Assembly: GCA_035506135.1 (NCBI GenBank)
Contig: DATJPY010000052.1
Span: 103,428 to 167,427 of the forward strand
Direction: 5' to 3'
DNA length: 64,000 bases
Source of the DNA: DATJPY01 sp035506135
Lineage (GTDB): Bacteria > Myxococcota_A > UBA9160 > PR03
In this document: one piece after another, positions 41,817-50,716 of the stretch
Position numbering within the stretch: position 1 is the stretch's first letter
Layout: each line of letters starts with the position of its first letter
The notes under the pieces: generated by a model
The model's input: only the letters and a program-made list of their open reading frames with translations
What the model was told of the DNA's origin: nothing
Databases searched by the model: none
Made by a program: the position numbers and the translations under genes

Positions 41817-43943
41817 TCAATTCGCCGGACGCGCGGGGGGCTCCGTCTTCCCGTGATGGCTCGCAGGCTCCGTCCGCGACGGGCCGCCGGTGCGCGCGGG
41901 TGCGAGCTGCGCCGGCGGCTGCGACGGGCCGCGGTAGACGCGGTTGGCGGGCTCGCCCGGGAGCTCGCGCACGTTGCGCGGCGCACCGGTCGCGCGCGCG
42001 TTCGGAAGCGACGCCACCGGCGCACGCGGCTGCCTGGCCGCCTGCGTGTCGAGGCGCCCCGCGTCGCGGGCGGGCGGCGTCTCGAGCGCCTGGCGGGTCG
42101 GACGGGCCGAAGGAATAGGCGGCGGCTGCTGGGCGTTGCCTCGCCCCGGTGTCGCCGGCTGGAACCCGTTCGGCGCCGGACCCTGCGGAGCCGACACGCC
42201 CGGCTGTCGCACGGCGCGTCCGGCGTCCGAGCCGACCGCTGCCTCGCGCTGCCGCACGTCGTCGAAGCGCGGGACCGGCGGCGGGAGCGCGCGCTCCGGA
42301 CCCGCCTGCTGGCCGAAGGGCGGCCGGCGCAGCGCTGCCTCTGCGTTCGAGGTCGCCTGTCGCGGCGCCGGGACGATCTGCGGCTGCGGCGCGCCGACCG
42401 TCGGAGTGCGGACGCCGGGCTGTCGGGCCGAGCGGACCTCGACCGGCTCCCGCACCTCGGGCTCGCGGGTCGCCACGACGCGGCGGTCGAGCAGGGCCTG
42501 CGGCGGGCGAACGCCGCGATCGGGTCCCCCGACCAGGCTCACCGGGTTGGCCTTCACCGGGAGCGGACCGAAGACGGGCCCGAGGTGGGCACCGGGGTTC
42601 GCGGCGTGGAGCGGCTCCACGAGACCGTGGCCGAAACGGTCGCCGCGCACGGTCACGAGCGCGTTCTCCACGCGGACATTCTGGTACACGTTGATGTTCT
42701 TCACGACCACGGTCTGGTTGATGACGACGCGGGGCCCCCCCCAGCCGAACCAGCGCGGATGCCCGACGAAGCCGCGCGGGCCCCACCACGGAACCACGGG
42801 CTCGCCCCATCCGAGCGCGACCCATCCGACCGACGGCGTTCCGAGCCCGAAGCTGAGGCTCACCCCGGAGCTCCCACCCGCGAAGAACGCCACCAGCGCC
42901 GGCGCGTAGAAGGGCCGCGCGACGACGGGGCCCGGCGCCCAGGCCCAGTAGCCCGGCAGGTGCACCCAGCGCCCGTAGTGGAACGGCGCCCAGCCCCACG
43001 GCGCGGCATCGACCCAGGTCCAGCCGTAGAACGGATCCATCATCCAGCGCCCGGTGGTGTAGGGTGCCCAGCCGGCCGGGACGGCCGACGGGATCCACAC
43101 CGATCCGTAGCTCGGCACGACGCGCCAGCTCCCGTTCTGGTCGAGGTCGTCGGCGCCGTAGACGCCTTCCGACACGTAGCGGGAGCTCACCGCGTCGATC
43201 TGGTCGTCGGTGCGCTCGTAGTTCCAGTGGTCCCAGGCGTCGAGTTCGGGGGCGACGTAGCTCGCGACCTGGGGCGCGTCGCTGCCGGAGACGACGACCT
43301 CCTCGCTCGGCGCGATCTCCGCATCCTGACCACCCGCCGGTGTCACACTGGCGCGGCCGCCGCGGCGGCTGATGAAGGTCGTCGAGTCGTCCTTCACCTC
43401 GACCCGGTAGTAGCCCGAGTGCTCGACGGTGAAGGCCGCGTTCGGCGTATCGACCTCGACCGTGTGTGCCGCCGGCAGGCTGCGGAGGTCGAGCGACAGG
43501 TGACCCTGCGTGACGCGCAGCTGCATGTAGTCGGGCTCCTGCGAGTCGACGGCGAGCTGCGTCTCGGCACCGGCCCGCAGGAACGCGCGCGGCGCGATCT
43601 GCATCTCGAGGTTGGCCCCGGGGCCGGCGTAGAGCTGGTCACCGCTGGCGATCGGCGTGTTCACGAGGGCAGGCGCCCAGTCCTGCGCACCCGGTCGCCA
43701 GAACGAGACGTTCCCGTCGGCGAAGCTCAGGCGCGCCGGCGGCCCCTGGCTGCCCGGGGGCGGCGCCTCCGGTGCGGCCGGCTCCGTCGCGAGCGCGCCC
43801 GGCGGCGCCGAGAGCGTCTCGGGAGGTCCTTGCGGGCTCGGCGGCGCCTGCTGGGCGCTCGCCGTCGCCACGCTTCCCATCAAGGCGAGCGCGACGATCC
43901 CAGAGAATCCGATCTGCCGATTGCGCGAAATGCCCCGATCCAT
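41817..43943 (-). CDS. DUF6600 / FecR-like envelope protein with long disordered tail
   Basis: This is a 708-aa exported protein. The signal peptide (IGFSGIVALALMGSVATASA) is followed by a Pro-rich linker and a FecR-like beta domain (GNVSFWRPGAQDWAPALVNT, LEMQIAPRAFLRAGAETQLA). Next is a Trp/Tyr/Gly-rich DUF6600 segment (APYTTGRWMMDPFYGWTWVD, APFHYGRWVHLPGYWAWAPG). The last 240 residues are Pro/Arg/Ala-rich and probably disordered. The function is unknown; proteins of this layout are common in myxobacteria and acidobacteria. ATG 43943 follows GGGGGTGG. It probably sits in the periplasm or at the surface. Confidence 0.85.
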   Translation of the reverse strand: MDRGISRNRQIGFSGIVALALMGSVATASAQQAPPSPQGPPETLSAPPGALATEPAAPEAPPPGSQGPPARLSFADGNVSFWRPGAQDWAPALVNTPIASGDQLYAGPGANLEMQIAPRAFLRAGAETQLAVDSQEPDYMQLRVTQGHLSLDLRSLPAAHTVEVDTPNAAFTVEHSGYYRVEVKDDSTTFISRRGGRASVTPAGGQDAEIAPSEEVVVSGSDAPQVASYVAPELDAWDHWNYERTDDQIDAVSSRYVSEGVYGADDLDQNGSWRVVPSYGSVWIPSAVPAGWAPYTTGRWMMDPFYGWTWVDAAPWGWAPFHYGRWVHLPGYWAWAPGPVVARPFYAPALVAFFAGGSSGVSLSFGLGTPSVGWVALGWGEPVVPWWGPRGFVGHPRWFGWGGPRVVINQTVVVKNINVYQNVRVENALVTVRGDRFGHGLVEPLHAANPGAHLGPVFGPLPVKANPVSLVGGPDRGVRPPQALLDRRVVATREPEVREPVEVRSARQPGVRTPTVGAPQPQIVPAPRQATSNAEAALRRPPFGQQAGPERALPPPVPRFDDVRQREAAVGSDAGRAVRQPGVSAPQGPAPNGFQPATPGRGNAQQPPPIPSARPTRQALETPPARDAGRLDTQAARQPRAPVASLPNARATGAPRNVRELPGEPANRVYRGPSQPPAQLAPARTGGPSRTEPASHHGKTEPPARPAN

Positions 43944-44050
43944 GAGCCACCCCCCACCACGCGCTTCGATGGAACCCATCCCCTCGTCATTCAGCTCGTA
44001 CCGCCCCGGGGGCAGCGACCCGCTCCCGGCGGGTCCACCCTCCCAGCCGG

Positions 44051-44410
44051 CTAGTGAGGCTGGCCCCCGCGGAGAAGGCAGTCGTCGCGGCTCATGAAGC
44101 CGGAGCCCTTGGGGAGGTCGCACTGCGCGATCGTCGAGTCGCCCTTGTCCGAGCCGAGCGTGCGAGCGGTCTTCCACCACGCGGGGCCGATCGGTGCCGT
44201 GGGCTTCCCTGGGTCGGGGTGCTTGTCGGACGCGTCGGCCGCGGGCTGAGCCGGCGCCGCCGCGCCCTTCGCCGGGGCCTTCGCATCTCCCATGTGGCTC
44301 GCGTTCGCGCTGCTCTTGTCGATCTCGTCCAGGAAGCAACCCGACGCCAGCGCGAGGAGGAGCGACGCCGTCGCGAGGACGAGGCGAGCCGTGGTTCGAT
44401 GGGCGCCCAC
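44051..44410 (-). CDS. Small lipoprotein, unknown function
   Basis: This is a 119-aa lipoprotein with a clear signal and lipobox (LVLATASLLLALASGC), Cys at about residue 25. A charged and Ala/Pro-rich spacer follows, then a short conserved-looking C-terminus (AWWKTARTLGSDKG, QCDLPKGSGFMSRDDCLLRG) with two Cys that could form a disulfide. I recognise no family. It lies 107 nt upstream of the DUF6600 gene on the same strand and may be co-transcribed with it. Confidence 0.72.
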   Translation of the reverse strand: MGAHRTTARLVLATASLLLALASGCFLDEIDKSSANASHMGDAKAPAKGAAAPAQPAADASDKHPDPGKPTAPIGPAWWKTARTLGSDKGDSTIAQCDLPKGSGFMSRDDCLLRGGQPH

Positions 44411-44560
44411 GTCGAGAGGATCGGCCGGCCGAAGCCCGCTCTGGAGCCGCGCGTCGCGGCCGGCTCGCCAAGCCGAGGCGGCCCGCCCGGCCCCGAGGCC
44501 TCGTTGCGCATCGGCTGCAGGCGCGAGGGGAGGGGGCGCAGGCCGCGCCGCATCCGCGTG

Positions 44561-44773
44561 TCACCTCGGGCAGACGTGGCTCGCGAGGGCGCTCCTCGCC
44601 TCGAGCACCGCCTCGTTGATCTTCCGGCAGGGCCGGGTGCGCTCGCCGGCCTCGCCACAGCGCACGCAATGCCACCTCGCGAGGTACGCCCCCTCGCGCG
44701 ACAGGACGACGATCGAGAAGGGCACGCCGTCCCGCCGATATCGATCCCGCCGCACGACGGGGTCGCGCTCCAT
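44561..44773 (-). CDS. Small protein with a Cys-x-x-Cys pair, unknown
   Basis: This is a 70-aa basic protein. It begins with an Arg-rich strand region (RRDRYRRDGVPFSIVVLSRE) and then has WHCVRCGEAGERTRPC, a knuckle that may bind zinc together with the final Cys. The frame is open upstream to 44884 but that part looks non-coding. The start (ATG 44773) has only a poor ribosome-binding site. I know no family. It lies between a lipoprotein gene and another small gene on the same strand. Confidence 0.5.
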   Translation of the reverse strand: MERDPVVRRDRYRRDGVPFSIVVLSREGAYLARWHCVRCGEAGERTRPCRKINEAVLEARSALASHVCPR

Positions 44774-44816
44774 CCCTGCTGCGACTCCGCGCGCAGGCGA
44801 AATGTTCGACGCCGGC

Positions 44817-45122
44817 TCAGCGGCGCCGTTCGGCGACCGCCGGCCCGTCCAGGTGGAGGATCTCGATCGCCTCGCGAACGGCATCCTGCGCCGTCTTGAT
44901 CGCGTCGTCGTGCAGGATCGCGGTCACTTCGCCGTCGAGCTCCCAGACGAAGCACTCGTCGGAACGCGGGTGATCGATCAGCGCGAACACGAGCACCTCT
45001 CCGTCCCAGACGCGAAGGTCCTCGAAGTCGTGCGCGACGCGAACCCGCCTCACGAAGTGCGAGTGCGCTCCATGGAGCGCCTTGATCGCGTGCTGGAACG
45101 CGGGAAGCGAGAGATCGTTCAC
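44817..45122 (-). CDS. Conserved-looking small protein, unknown
   Basis: This is a protein of about 101 aa with a mixed alpha/beta pattern (LPAFQHAIKALHGAHSHFVR, VWDGEVLVFALIDHPRSDEC, DEVTAILHD-type strands). No signal or membrane segment is seen. GTG 45122 is chosen because the DNA upstream becomes clearly less GC-rich and non-coding in style; an ATG at 45221 in the same frame would give 134 aa. The function is unknown. It is divergent from the phospholipase-like gene; the gap of about 220 nt has lower GC than its surroundings and probably holds promoters for both, although I cannot assign boxes. Confidence 0.55.
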   Translation of the reverse strand: MNDLSLPAFQHAIKALHGAHSHFVRRVRVAHDFEDLRVWDGEVLVFALIDHPRSDECFVWELDGEVTAILHDDAIKTAQDAVREAIEILHLDGPAVAERRR

Positions 45123-45340
45123 GGCGCCGCAGCGTACACCCTTGCGCGACCATGCTTCCAAGAAATTCGAGAGATCGGATTTACCAAACGGCGTTCGTTC
45201 ATCAGCCTGCAATTTGCGCATTCATCGGATTGCAAGGCGGGCGCCGGCATACCACGCAAGGCTCAGGAATTCTACTTCCTTACCGGATCCGAACGCGATC
45301 CTGAACGGGCGATTGCAAGCGCGATCGGGGGAGAAGGCGG

Positions 45341-46783
45341 ATGGGTTGGAGGACCTCGCGGCGCGGGTTCCTGCGCGCCGGCGCAACGGCGGGTCTCGGT
45401 CTTCTCGGAGCACGGCTCGGGCTCGACCCGGCCGCGGCGAGCGCGTTCGGATGGCGCCGCCGGAGACCGCTCCGCCAGCCGGGGTCGCTGCCGTACCCGC
45501 ACCTTCCGGCGGGCACCGACACGCTGCCGCAGATCGAGCACATCATCGTCGTGATGATGGAGAACCACTCCTACGACAACTACCTCGGCATGCTGCATCG
45601 GGGGGACGGCTTCGTCTCGATCGGAGGGCGGCCGCTGAACGCGAATCCGGACGGGCAGGGGGACCTGATTCGCGCCTTCCACATGCCGGCGACGTGTCAG
45701 CCCGACGACGACGGGCCGAGCCAGTCGTGGAATGCGAGTCACATCAGCTACGACGACGGCCGCAACGACGGCTTCGTGCTCGCCAGCGGCGGCATCGCGA
45801 TGGGCTACTGGGACCGCAACGACCTCCCGTTCTACTACGGCCTCGCGAGCACCTTCCCCGTCTGCGATCGGTGGTTCTGCTCGGTGTTGGCCCAGACGTA
45901 TCCGAATCGGCGCTTCCTGCTCGCCGGGACCGCGGCGGGGCTCGTCGCGACCGACCCGAACGCGATCCTGAAGGGGCCGGAGCCGCCGAACGGATCGATC
46001 TTCACGCGGCTCGACGACCATCAGATCTCCTGGATCGATTACGCCTCCGACATCCCCCAGCTCGCCCTGTTTCCCTCCGTGTTCCACTCGCATGCCCACG
46101 GCTGGGCGCCGATCGACCGCTTCTTCACGGCCGCCGCAGCGGGGACGCTGCCGTCGGTCAGCTACGTCGATCCGCCCTTCCTCAATCCGATCGGCTCGGA
46201 GGAGAACGGCGACATCCACGTGGGCGAGGACTTCGTCGCGCGCGTCGTGAACGCCGCCATGCAGGGGCCGGCGTGGCCGAAGACGCTCCTGATCTGGCTC
46301 TACGACGAGCACGGCGGCTACTACGACCACGTGCCGCCGCCGCGGGCGGTCGCGCCCGACGACATTCCGCCCGAGATCCAGGTTCCGCCCGATCAGCCGG
46401 GCGGGTACGATCGCTACGGCTTCCGCGTTCCGGCGGCGATCGTGTCCCCCTACGCGCGCCGGAACTACGTCTCCCACGTCGTCCACGATCACACCTCGGT
46501 GTTGAAGCTGATCGAGACCAAGTGGAACCTGCCCGCGCTCACCTTCCGCGATGCGAACGCCGACGACCTGCTCGACTCGCTCGACCTGCACGGCGAGCCC
46601 GCCTTCCTCGAGCCGCCGGTGCTGCCCCCCTCCGCGCTCTCGACCGGCGCGAGCTGCGAGCCGATCGACCCGAGCGAGATCCCACCCGCCAGCGCCGTCC
46701 TGCAGGAGCCGCGGCGGCCCCACAATCACGAGGTTTGGGGCCAGATCTGGCGCGCCCACCACGGCAAGGACGGGTTCCAGTAG
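45341..46783 (+). CDS. Tat-exported phosphoesterase, phospholipase C/AcpA family
   Basis: This is a 480-aa phosphoesterase-family enzyme. It has a twin-arginine signal (TSRRGFLRAGATAGLGLLGA), so it is exported folded with its metal. The family motif IEHIIVVMMENHSYDNYLG corresponds to ENRSFD of bacterial phospholipases C and the acid phosphatase AcpA. The second metal site motif is LIWLYDEHGGYYDHVPPP, and VPAAIVSPYARR follows. The start is ATG 45341 with GGGGAGAAGGCGG before it. The likely substrate is phosphatidylcholine or another phosphodiester outside the cytoplasm; phosphate scavenging is plausible. It is convergent with the DUF1634 gene. Confidence 0.92.
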   Translation: MGWRTSRRGFLRAGATAGLGLLGARLGLDPAAASAFGWRRRRPLRQPGSLPYPHLPAGTDTLPQIEHIIVVMMENHSYDNYLGMLHRGDGFVSIGGRPLNANPDGQGDLIRAFHMPATCQPDDDGPSQSWNASHISYDDGRNDGFVLASGGIAMGYWDRNDLPFYYGLASTFPVCDRWFCSVLAQTYPNRRFLLAGTAAGLVATDPNAILKGPEPPNGSIFTRLDDHQISWIDYASDIPQLALFPSVFHSHAHGWAPIDRFFTAAAAGTLPSVSYVDPPFLNPIGSEENGDIHVGEDFVARVVNAAMQGPAWPKTLLIWLYDEHGGYYDHVPPPRAVAPDDIPPEIQVPPDQPGGYDRYGFRVPAAIVSPYARRNYVSHVVHDHTSVLKLIETKWNLPALTFRDANADDLLDSLDLHGEPAFLEPPVLPPSALSTGASCEPIDPSEIPPASAVLQEPRRPHNHEVWGQIWRAHHGKDGFQ

Positions 46784-46797
46784 GGTGTGCGGACGAG

Positions 46798-47187
46798 TCA
46801 GAGCGCGCCGCCGGCGAGGCTCCACAGCAGCACCGTGAGCACCGCCAGCGTCACGCCGACGTAGAGCCAGTCGCGCTGCAGCGCGAACGCGCCCACCGAG
46901 AAGACCACGCGCGCGACGGGCGTGGCGAGCAGCACCAGCAGCCCGAGCTGGATCACGTCGCGGCCCTGCAGGGCGAGCGCCCCCGCGAAGATCCCGCGGA
47001 CGCTCCGCAGATCGGCGCGCTCTCCGCGGAAGACGCGGTAGTCGATGCGCTCCCCGCCGTGGCGCACGAGGTAGAGTGCGGCGCCGGCACACACGATCGC
47101 GGCGGCGAGCAGGACGCCGGTGCGTAGCAGGAGGCCGATCGCCTGCTCGACGCGGTGCTCGTCGAGCACCGTTCGGCGGGCGCGCAT
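46798..47187 (-). CDS. DUF1634 membrane protein
   Basis: This is a 129-aa protein with three predicted membrane helices (LLLRTGVLLAAAIVCAGAAL, VIQLGLLVLLATPVARVVFS, WLYVGVTLAVLTVLLWSLAG) and the DUF1634 pattern throughout. DUF1634 proteins are nearly always encoded directly downstream of TSUP permeases, as here (2 nt), and are presumed to be partner subunits. The function is not established. The start is ATG 47187. Confidence 0.9.
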   Translation of the reverse strand: MRARRTVLDEHRVEQAIGLLLRTGVLLAAAIVCAGAALYLVRHGGERIDYRVFRGERADLRSVRGIFAGALALQGRDVIQLGLLVLLATPVARVVFSVGAFALQRDWLYVGVTLAVLTVLLWSLAGGAL

Positions 47188-47189
47188 CG

Positions 47190-48026
47190 CTAGATCCTCC
47201 CGCCGAGGCCGCTCGCGATCATCTCGATGCCGAGGGCCGCGATGAGCACCGCGAAGACCGCGCGCAGCACCCCGCTGGTCAGCCGCGAGAGGGCGCGGGC
47301 GCCGGCCAGCGAGCCGAGCAGCACGCCGAGCATCACCGGCATCGCCAGGCCCGGGTCGATGTAGCCGCGGCGCAGGTAGACGCCCGCGCTCGCCGCGGCG
47401 GTGACGCCGATCATGAAGTTGCTCGTGGTGGTCGACACCTTGAAGGGGAGACCCATCGCGGCGTCGAGGGCGAGCACCTTGACGGCGCCCGAGCCGATGC
47501 CGAGCAGGCCGGAGAGGATGCCGGCCAGTGCCATCAGCGAGGCGGCAGCCGGCACGCGGCGGGCGCGATACCGCTGGGGCCCGCCGGGTCCGGGATAGCT
47601 GCCGTCGAGGCGCAGGCGCGTGGCGAGGCGGTCGGTCGGGCCCAGCCCTTGCCGCTCCACGTGGCGGCGCATCGAGAGCGCGGCCGAGCCGAGCAGCACG
47701 AGCCCGAACACGATTGCGATCCCCGAGGCACCGACGTGCGTCGCCAGCGTGGCGCCCCCGACTGCGCCCAGCGTGGTGGCCACCTCGAGCAACATGCCGA
47801 TCCGGAGGTTGCTGTAGCCCTCGCGCACGTAGGCCGCGGCTGCTCCCGAGGAGGTGGCAATCACCGAGATCAGCGCCGCGCCGGCGGCGTAATGGATGTC
47901 GACGCCGAGCAGCAGGGTGAGGAGCGGAACCACCACCACGCCGCCGCCGAGCCCACTCAGGGCGCCGAGGAAGCCCGCTGCCGTGGAGCCCAGGAAGACG
48001 ATGACCGAGAATCCGACGACGGTCAC
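47190..48026 (-). CDS. TSUP (TauE/SafE) family permease
   Basis: This is a protein of about 278 aa with eight predicted helices, presumed to export or import sulfur-containing or organic anions. Both TSUP half-repeats are visible: GFLGALSGLGGGVVVVPLLT in the first and ILSGLLGIGSGAVKVLALDA in the second. GTG 48026 starts the first helix; the frame stays open to an ATG at 48095, but the extra residues look unrelated. It is operonic with DUF1634, the usual pairing. It is divergent from a SulP gene, so the locus may concern sulfate or sulfite movement, which is inference. Confidence 0.9.
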   Translation of the reverse strand: MTVVGFSVIVFLGSTAAGFLGALSGLGGGVVVVPLLTLLLGVDIHYAAGAALISVIATSSGAAAAYVREGYSNLRIGMLLEVATTLGAVGGATLATHVGASGIAIVFGLVLLGSAALSMRRHVERQGLGPTDRLATRLRLDGSYPGPGGPQRYRARRVPAAASLMALAGILSGLLGIGSGAVKVLALDAAMGLPFKVSTTTSNFMIGVTAAASAGVYLRRGYIDPGLAMPVMLGVLLGSLAGARALSRLTSGVLRAVFAVLIAALGIEMIASGLGGRI

Positions 48027-48159
48027 CGGCGACGCGAATCCGCGACGAGCATGGGCTCCAGTATGCCTGTCGCCATCGGCGCAGGCATCGCGCACCGGGC
48101 ATGCAGGCCGGGGGCCGCGGGTTGCGCGCCGCGCCCGAACCGCCTACGAAGCGGTCCCG

Positions 48160-49935
48160 ATGGCGGCGCCGCTTCCGCTCGAACGCTGGCTTCCTCTGGT
48201 CGGCAGCTTCCGCGGCTACGACGCGACGGCCGCCCGGCGCGACGGGGTGGCCGCCCTCACCGTGGCCCTCTTCACGATTCCGCAGGGGATGGCCTACGCG
48301 CTGATCGCGGGCATGCCGCCCTCCGCAGGGATCTGGAGCGCGGTGGCCGCGTCGATCCTCGGCGCCGCCTTCGGGAGCTCCGAGTTCCTGATGAACGGCC
48401 CGACCAATGCGATGTCGGTCCTGCTCGCCGCGAACGCGGCCGCGTTCGCGAGCCGCGGCGATGCGATCGGGGCGATCGTGCTCCTCACCTTCCTGATCGG
48501 CGCGATGCAGCTCCTCGCCGCGCTCCTCCGACTCGGAAGCTTCACGCGCTTCGTCTCCGAGCCGGTGCTGACGGGCTTCACCGCCGGTGCCGGCCTCTAC
48601 ATCGCGGCCAACCAGCTCCCGGCGCTGCTCGGCCTCGACAGGTCCTCGATGGTGCAGACGGTTGCGGGCTGGAAGCCGCCTGGAAACGTCGTGTTCGATC
48701 TCACGCGGACGATCCTGAGCCTGGGGCACACCAATCGGGTCTCGCTCGCGACGGGGGCCGCGACCTTTGGGATCGTACGCGGGCTCCAGTGGCTCGAGCG
48801 GCAGCGCGGGCAGCGGGTTCCGGCGCCGTTCCTGGCCATCCTGATCGTGACCCTCGCGGTGTGGGCGCTCGGCCTGGGCGATCCCGAGGCCGGCGCCAGC
48901 AAGCTCAAGCTGGTGCGCGACATCGAGCCTCTTCGGCGGGCGCTCCCGGAACTGGTGCGGCCTCGCGCCGACCTGCACGACCTCCAGGCGCTACTGGGCC
49001 CCGCGATCGCGATCGGTCTCCTCGGCGCGGTCGAGGCCATCGCGATCGGCAAGGCGCTCGCCGCCCGCGTCGGTCACGCCTTCGACGCCAACCGGCAGCT
49101 CGTGGGCGAGGGCATGTGCAACCTCGGCGCGGGACTGGTCGGAGGCTTCGCGTCGTCGGGCTCGTTCACGCGCAGCGCGGTGAACTTCGAGGCCGGCGCC
49201 GCGACTCGCCTCTCGTGCATCTTCTCCGGCGTCCTCGTGCTCGTGATCATGCTGCTCTTCGCGCCGGGTGCGAACTACGTGCCGATCACGGCGCTGGCGG
49301 GGACGCTGATCCACATCGGCCTCAAGCTCGTCAACGTGGGCCGGCTGCGCGCCACGATCAAGACCACCGTCGCCGACCGCACGGTGCTGCTCACGACCTT
49401 CGCGGGCACGATGCTCTTCGAGCACCTGCAGTACGCGCTGTTCGCCGGGATCGGCGTCGCCATCTTCCAGGCGCTGCGCCGCGCGGAGGGCTTCAAGCTC
49501 GCGCTGATGGAGGAGGGGCCTGACGGGACGCTGCTCTGGAAGGCCGAGCTTCCCGAGCGCTCACCGGAGATCATCGCGATCGCGCTGCAGGGGGAGCTCT
49601 TCTTCGCGGCGGCGGAGACGCTGGAGCGCCGCCTGCGCTCCGTGCTCGACGGCGGCGCGCGGTTCATCGTGCTGCGCCTCACGCACGCCTACAACCTCGA
49701 CGCGACCTGCGCGGAGGTGTTCGCGCAGCTCGCGCGCGAGGCGCGCGCGAGACGCGGGAGGCTCCTGCTCTCGGGTGTGCGGCCGGGCCTCTACGGGACG
49801 CTCGAGCGCGCCGGCGTGCTCGAGCAGATCGGCCTCGACGCCGTGTTCGCGAGCGAGCCGGAGCTGATTGCCTCCACCCGCCGGGCGATCGCCTTCGCGC
49901 ACGAGCTCGCCGCGAGTGCGCCGACCGGATCCTGA
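48160..49935 (+). CDS. SulP-family anion transporter with STAS domain
   Basis: This is a 591-aa SLC26/SulP transporter. The membrane domain has the sulfate-transporter signatures VALFTIPQGMAYALIAGMPP and MNGPTNAMSVLLAANAAA. It also has GEGMCNLGAGLVGGFASSGSFTRSAVNFEAGA in the second half. The C-terminal cytosolic STAS domain (about residues 470-580) includes RFIVLRLTHAYNLDATCAE, where the usual regulatory Ser/Asp region lies. Sulfate or bicarbonate are the typical substrates. The start is ATG 48160. It is divergent from the TSUP-DUF1634 pair. Confidence 0.93.
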   Translation: MAAPLPLERWLPLVGSFRGYDATAARRDGVAALTVALFTIPQGMAYALIAGMPPSAGIWSAVAASILGAAFGSSEFLMNGPTNAMSVLLAANAAAFASRGDAIGAIVLLTFLIGAMQLLAALLRLGSFTRFVSEPVLTGFTAGAGLYIAANQLPALLGLDRSSMVQTVAGWKPPGNVVFDLTRTILSLGHTNRVSLATGAATFGIVRGLQWLERQRGQRVPAPFLAILIVTLAVWALGLGDPEAGASKLKLVRDIEPLRRALPELVRPRADLHDLQALLGPAIAIGLLGAVEAIAIGKALAARVGHAFDANRQLVGEGMCNLGAGLVGGFASSGSFTRSAVNFEAGAATRLSCIFSGVLVLVIMLLFAPGANYVPITALAGTLIHIGLKLVNVGRLRATIKTTVADRTVLLTTFAGTMLFEHLQYALFAGIGVAIFQALRRAEGFKLALMEEGPDGTLLWKAELPERSPEIIAIALQGELFFAAAETLERRLRSVLDGGARFIVLRLTHAYNLDATCAEVFAQLAREARARRGRLLLSGVRPGLYGTLERAGVLEQIGLDAVFASEPELIASTRRAIAFAHELAASAPTGS

Positions 49936-49975
49936 GGAGCTCACGAGCGCGGGTACCGACCCGCCGGAGGAATCG

Positions 49976-50374
49976 ATGCGGCTCGATCTCTACCCGACCC
50001 CGGAGCAGGTGCAGACGCTGCTGGCCGGACCGCCCGACACGCCGGTCGTGATGCTGAACCTGCTGCGCTTCCGGGAGCGGGCCGAAGCACCCCACGAGGG
50101 CAAGACGGGTGTCGAGGCCTACCGCCGCTACGCGGATGCGATGCGCCGCATCGTCGAAGGGCGCGGCGGCCGCTTCCTCTGGGTCGGCCGCGTTGACTCG
50201 TTCGTGATCGGCGAGAGCGACGTGTCCTTCGATGCGGCCGCCATCGTCGAGTATCCCTCGCGCCGCGTGTTCGTGGAGATCGTCGGCGATCCGCAGGTCC
50301 GAGAGATCGGCGCACATCGGGCGGCGGGGCTCGAGGGGCAGTGGCTGATCGCGACCACCACGGGCGCGCCGTGA
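49976..50374 (+). CDS. DUF1330 family protein
   Basis: This is a 132-aa soluble protein of the dimeric alpha-beta-barrel (ferredoxin-like) superfamily. DUF1330 features are VVMLNLLRFRERAEAPHEGK, GVEAYRRYADAMRRIVEGRG, DAAAIVEYPSRRVFVEIVGD and HRAAGLEGQWLI. ATG 49976 follows GCCGGAGGA. The biochemical role is unknown; related folds act as oxygenases or decarboxylases. It is followed by a hairpin terminator. Confidence 0.85.
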   Translation: MRLDLYPTPEQVQTLLAGPPDTPVVMLNLLRFRERAEAPHEGKTGVEAYRRYADAMRRIVEGRGGRFLWVGRVDSFVIGESDVSFDAAAIVEYPSRRVFVEIVGDPQVREIGAHRAAGLEGQWLIATTTGAP

Positions 50375-50716
50375 CCCCCGCGGTGCGCGAGATCCGGTCA
50401 CGCCTCTGTAAGACGCCCCGGTGTACGCTGCGTTCCGCCGCGAGGGTCGCGGCACTGGGTCGAGGCCCCGGAGGACTCCCCGTCCCCGGGGCCTCCTGCG
50501 TTTCGCCGCGGAGCGCACACGGCGGTGTCGGGCCGACGCGCGTCTCCGAGCCCCGATACGATGTGGGCCCCGGAGACCGAAGCGGTGCCTCCGAGGCCCA
50601 CGACCGTGCCTTCCCTCCCCCCGGACGCCGGCATCCTACTCGTGGCCACATGTCGGACCGGTGGCGTCTCGCAACGGTTGCGCGCCGGGCCGCCGATCCG
50701 CGAGGATCCGAGACGC
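50375..50716 (+). terminator. Non-coding interval with a probable terminator at 50462-50495
   Basis: GAGGCCCCGG (50462-50471) pairs perfectly with CCGGGGCCTC (50486-50495) around a 14-nt loop, followed by CTGCGTTTCG with only a short T run. The rest of the interval is open in the glycosyltransferase frame back to 50525 (GTG) but shows no recognisable protein. I see no other element in it. Confidence 0.5.
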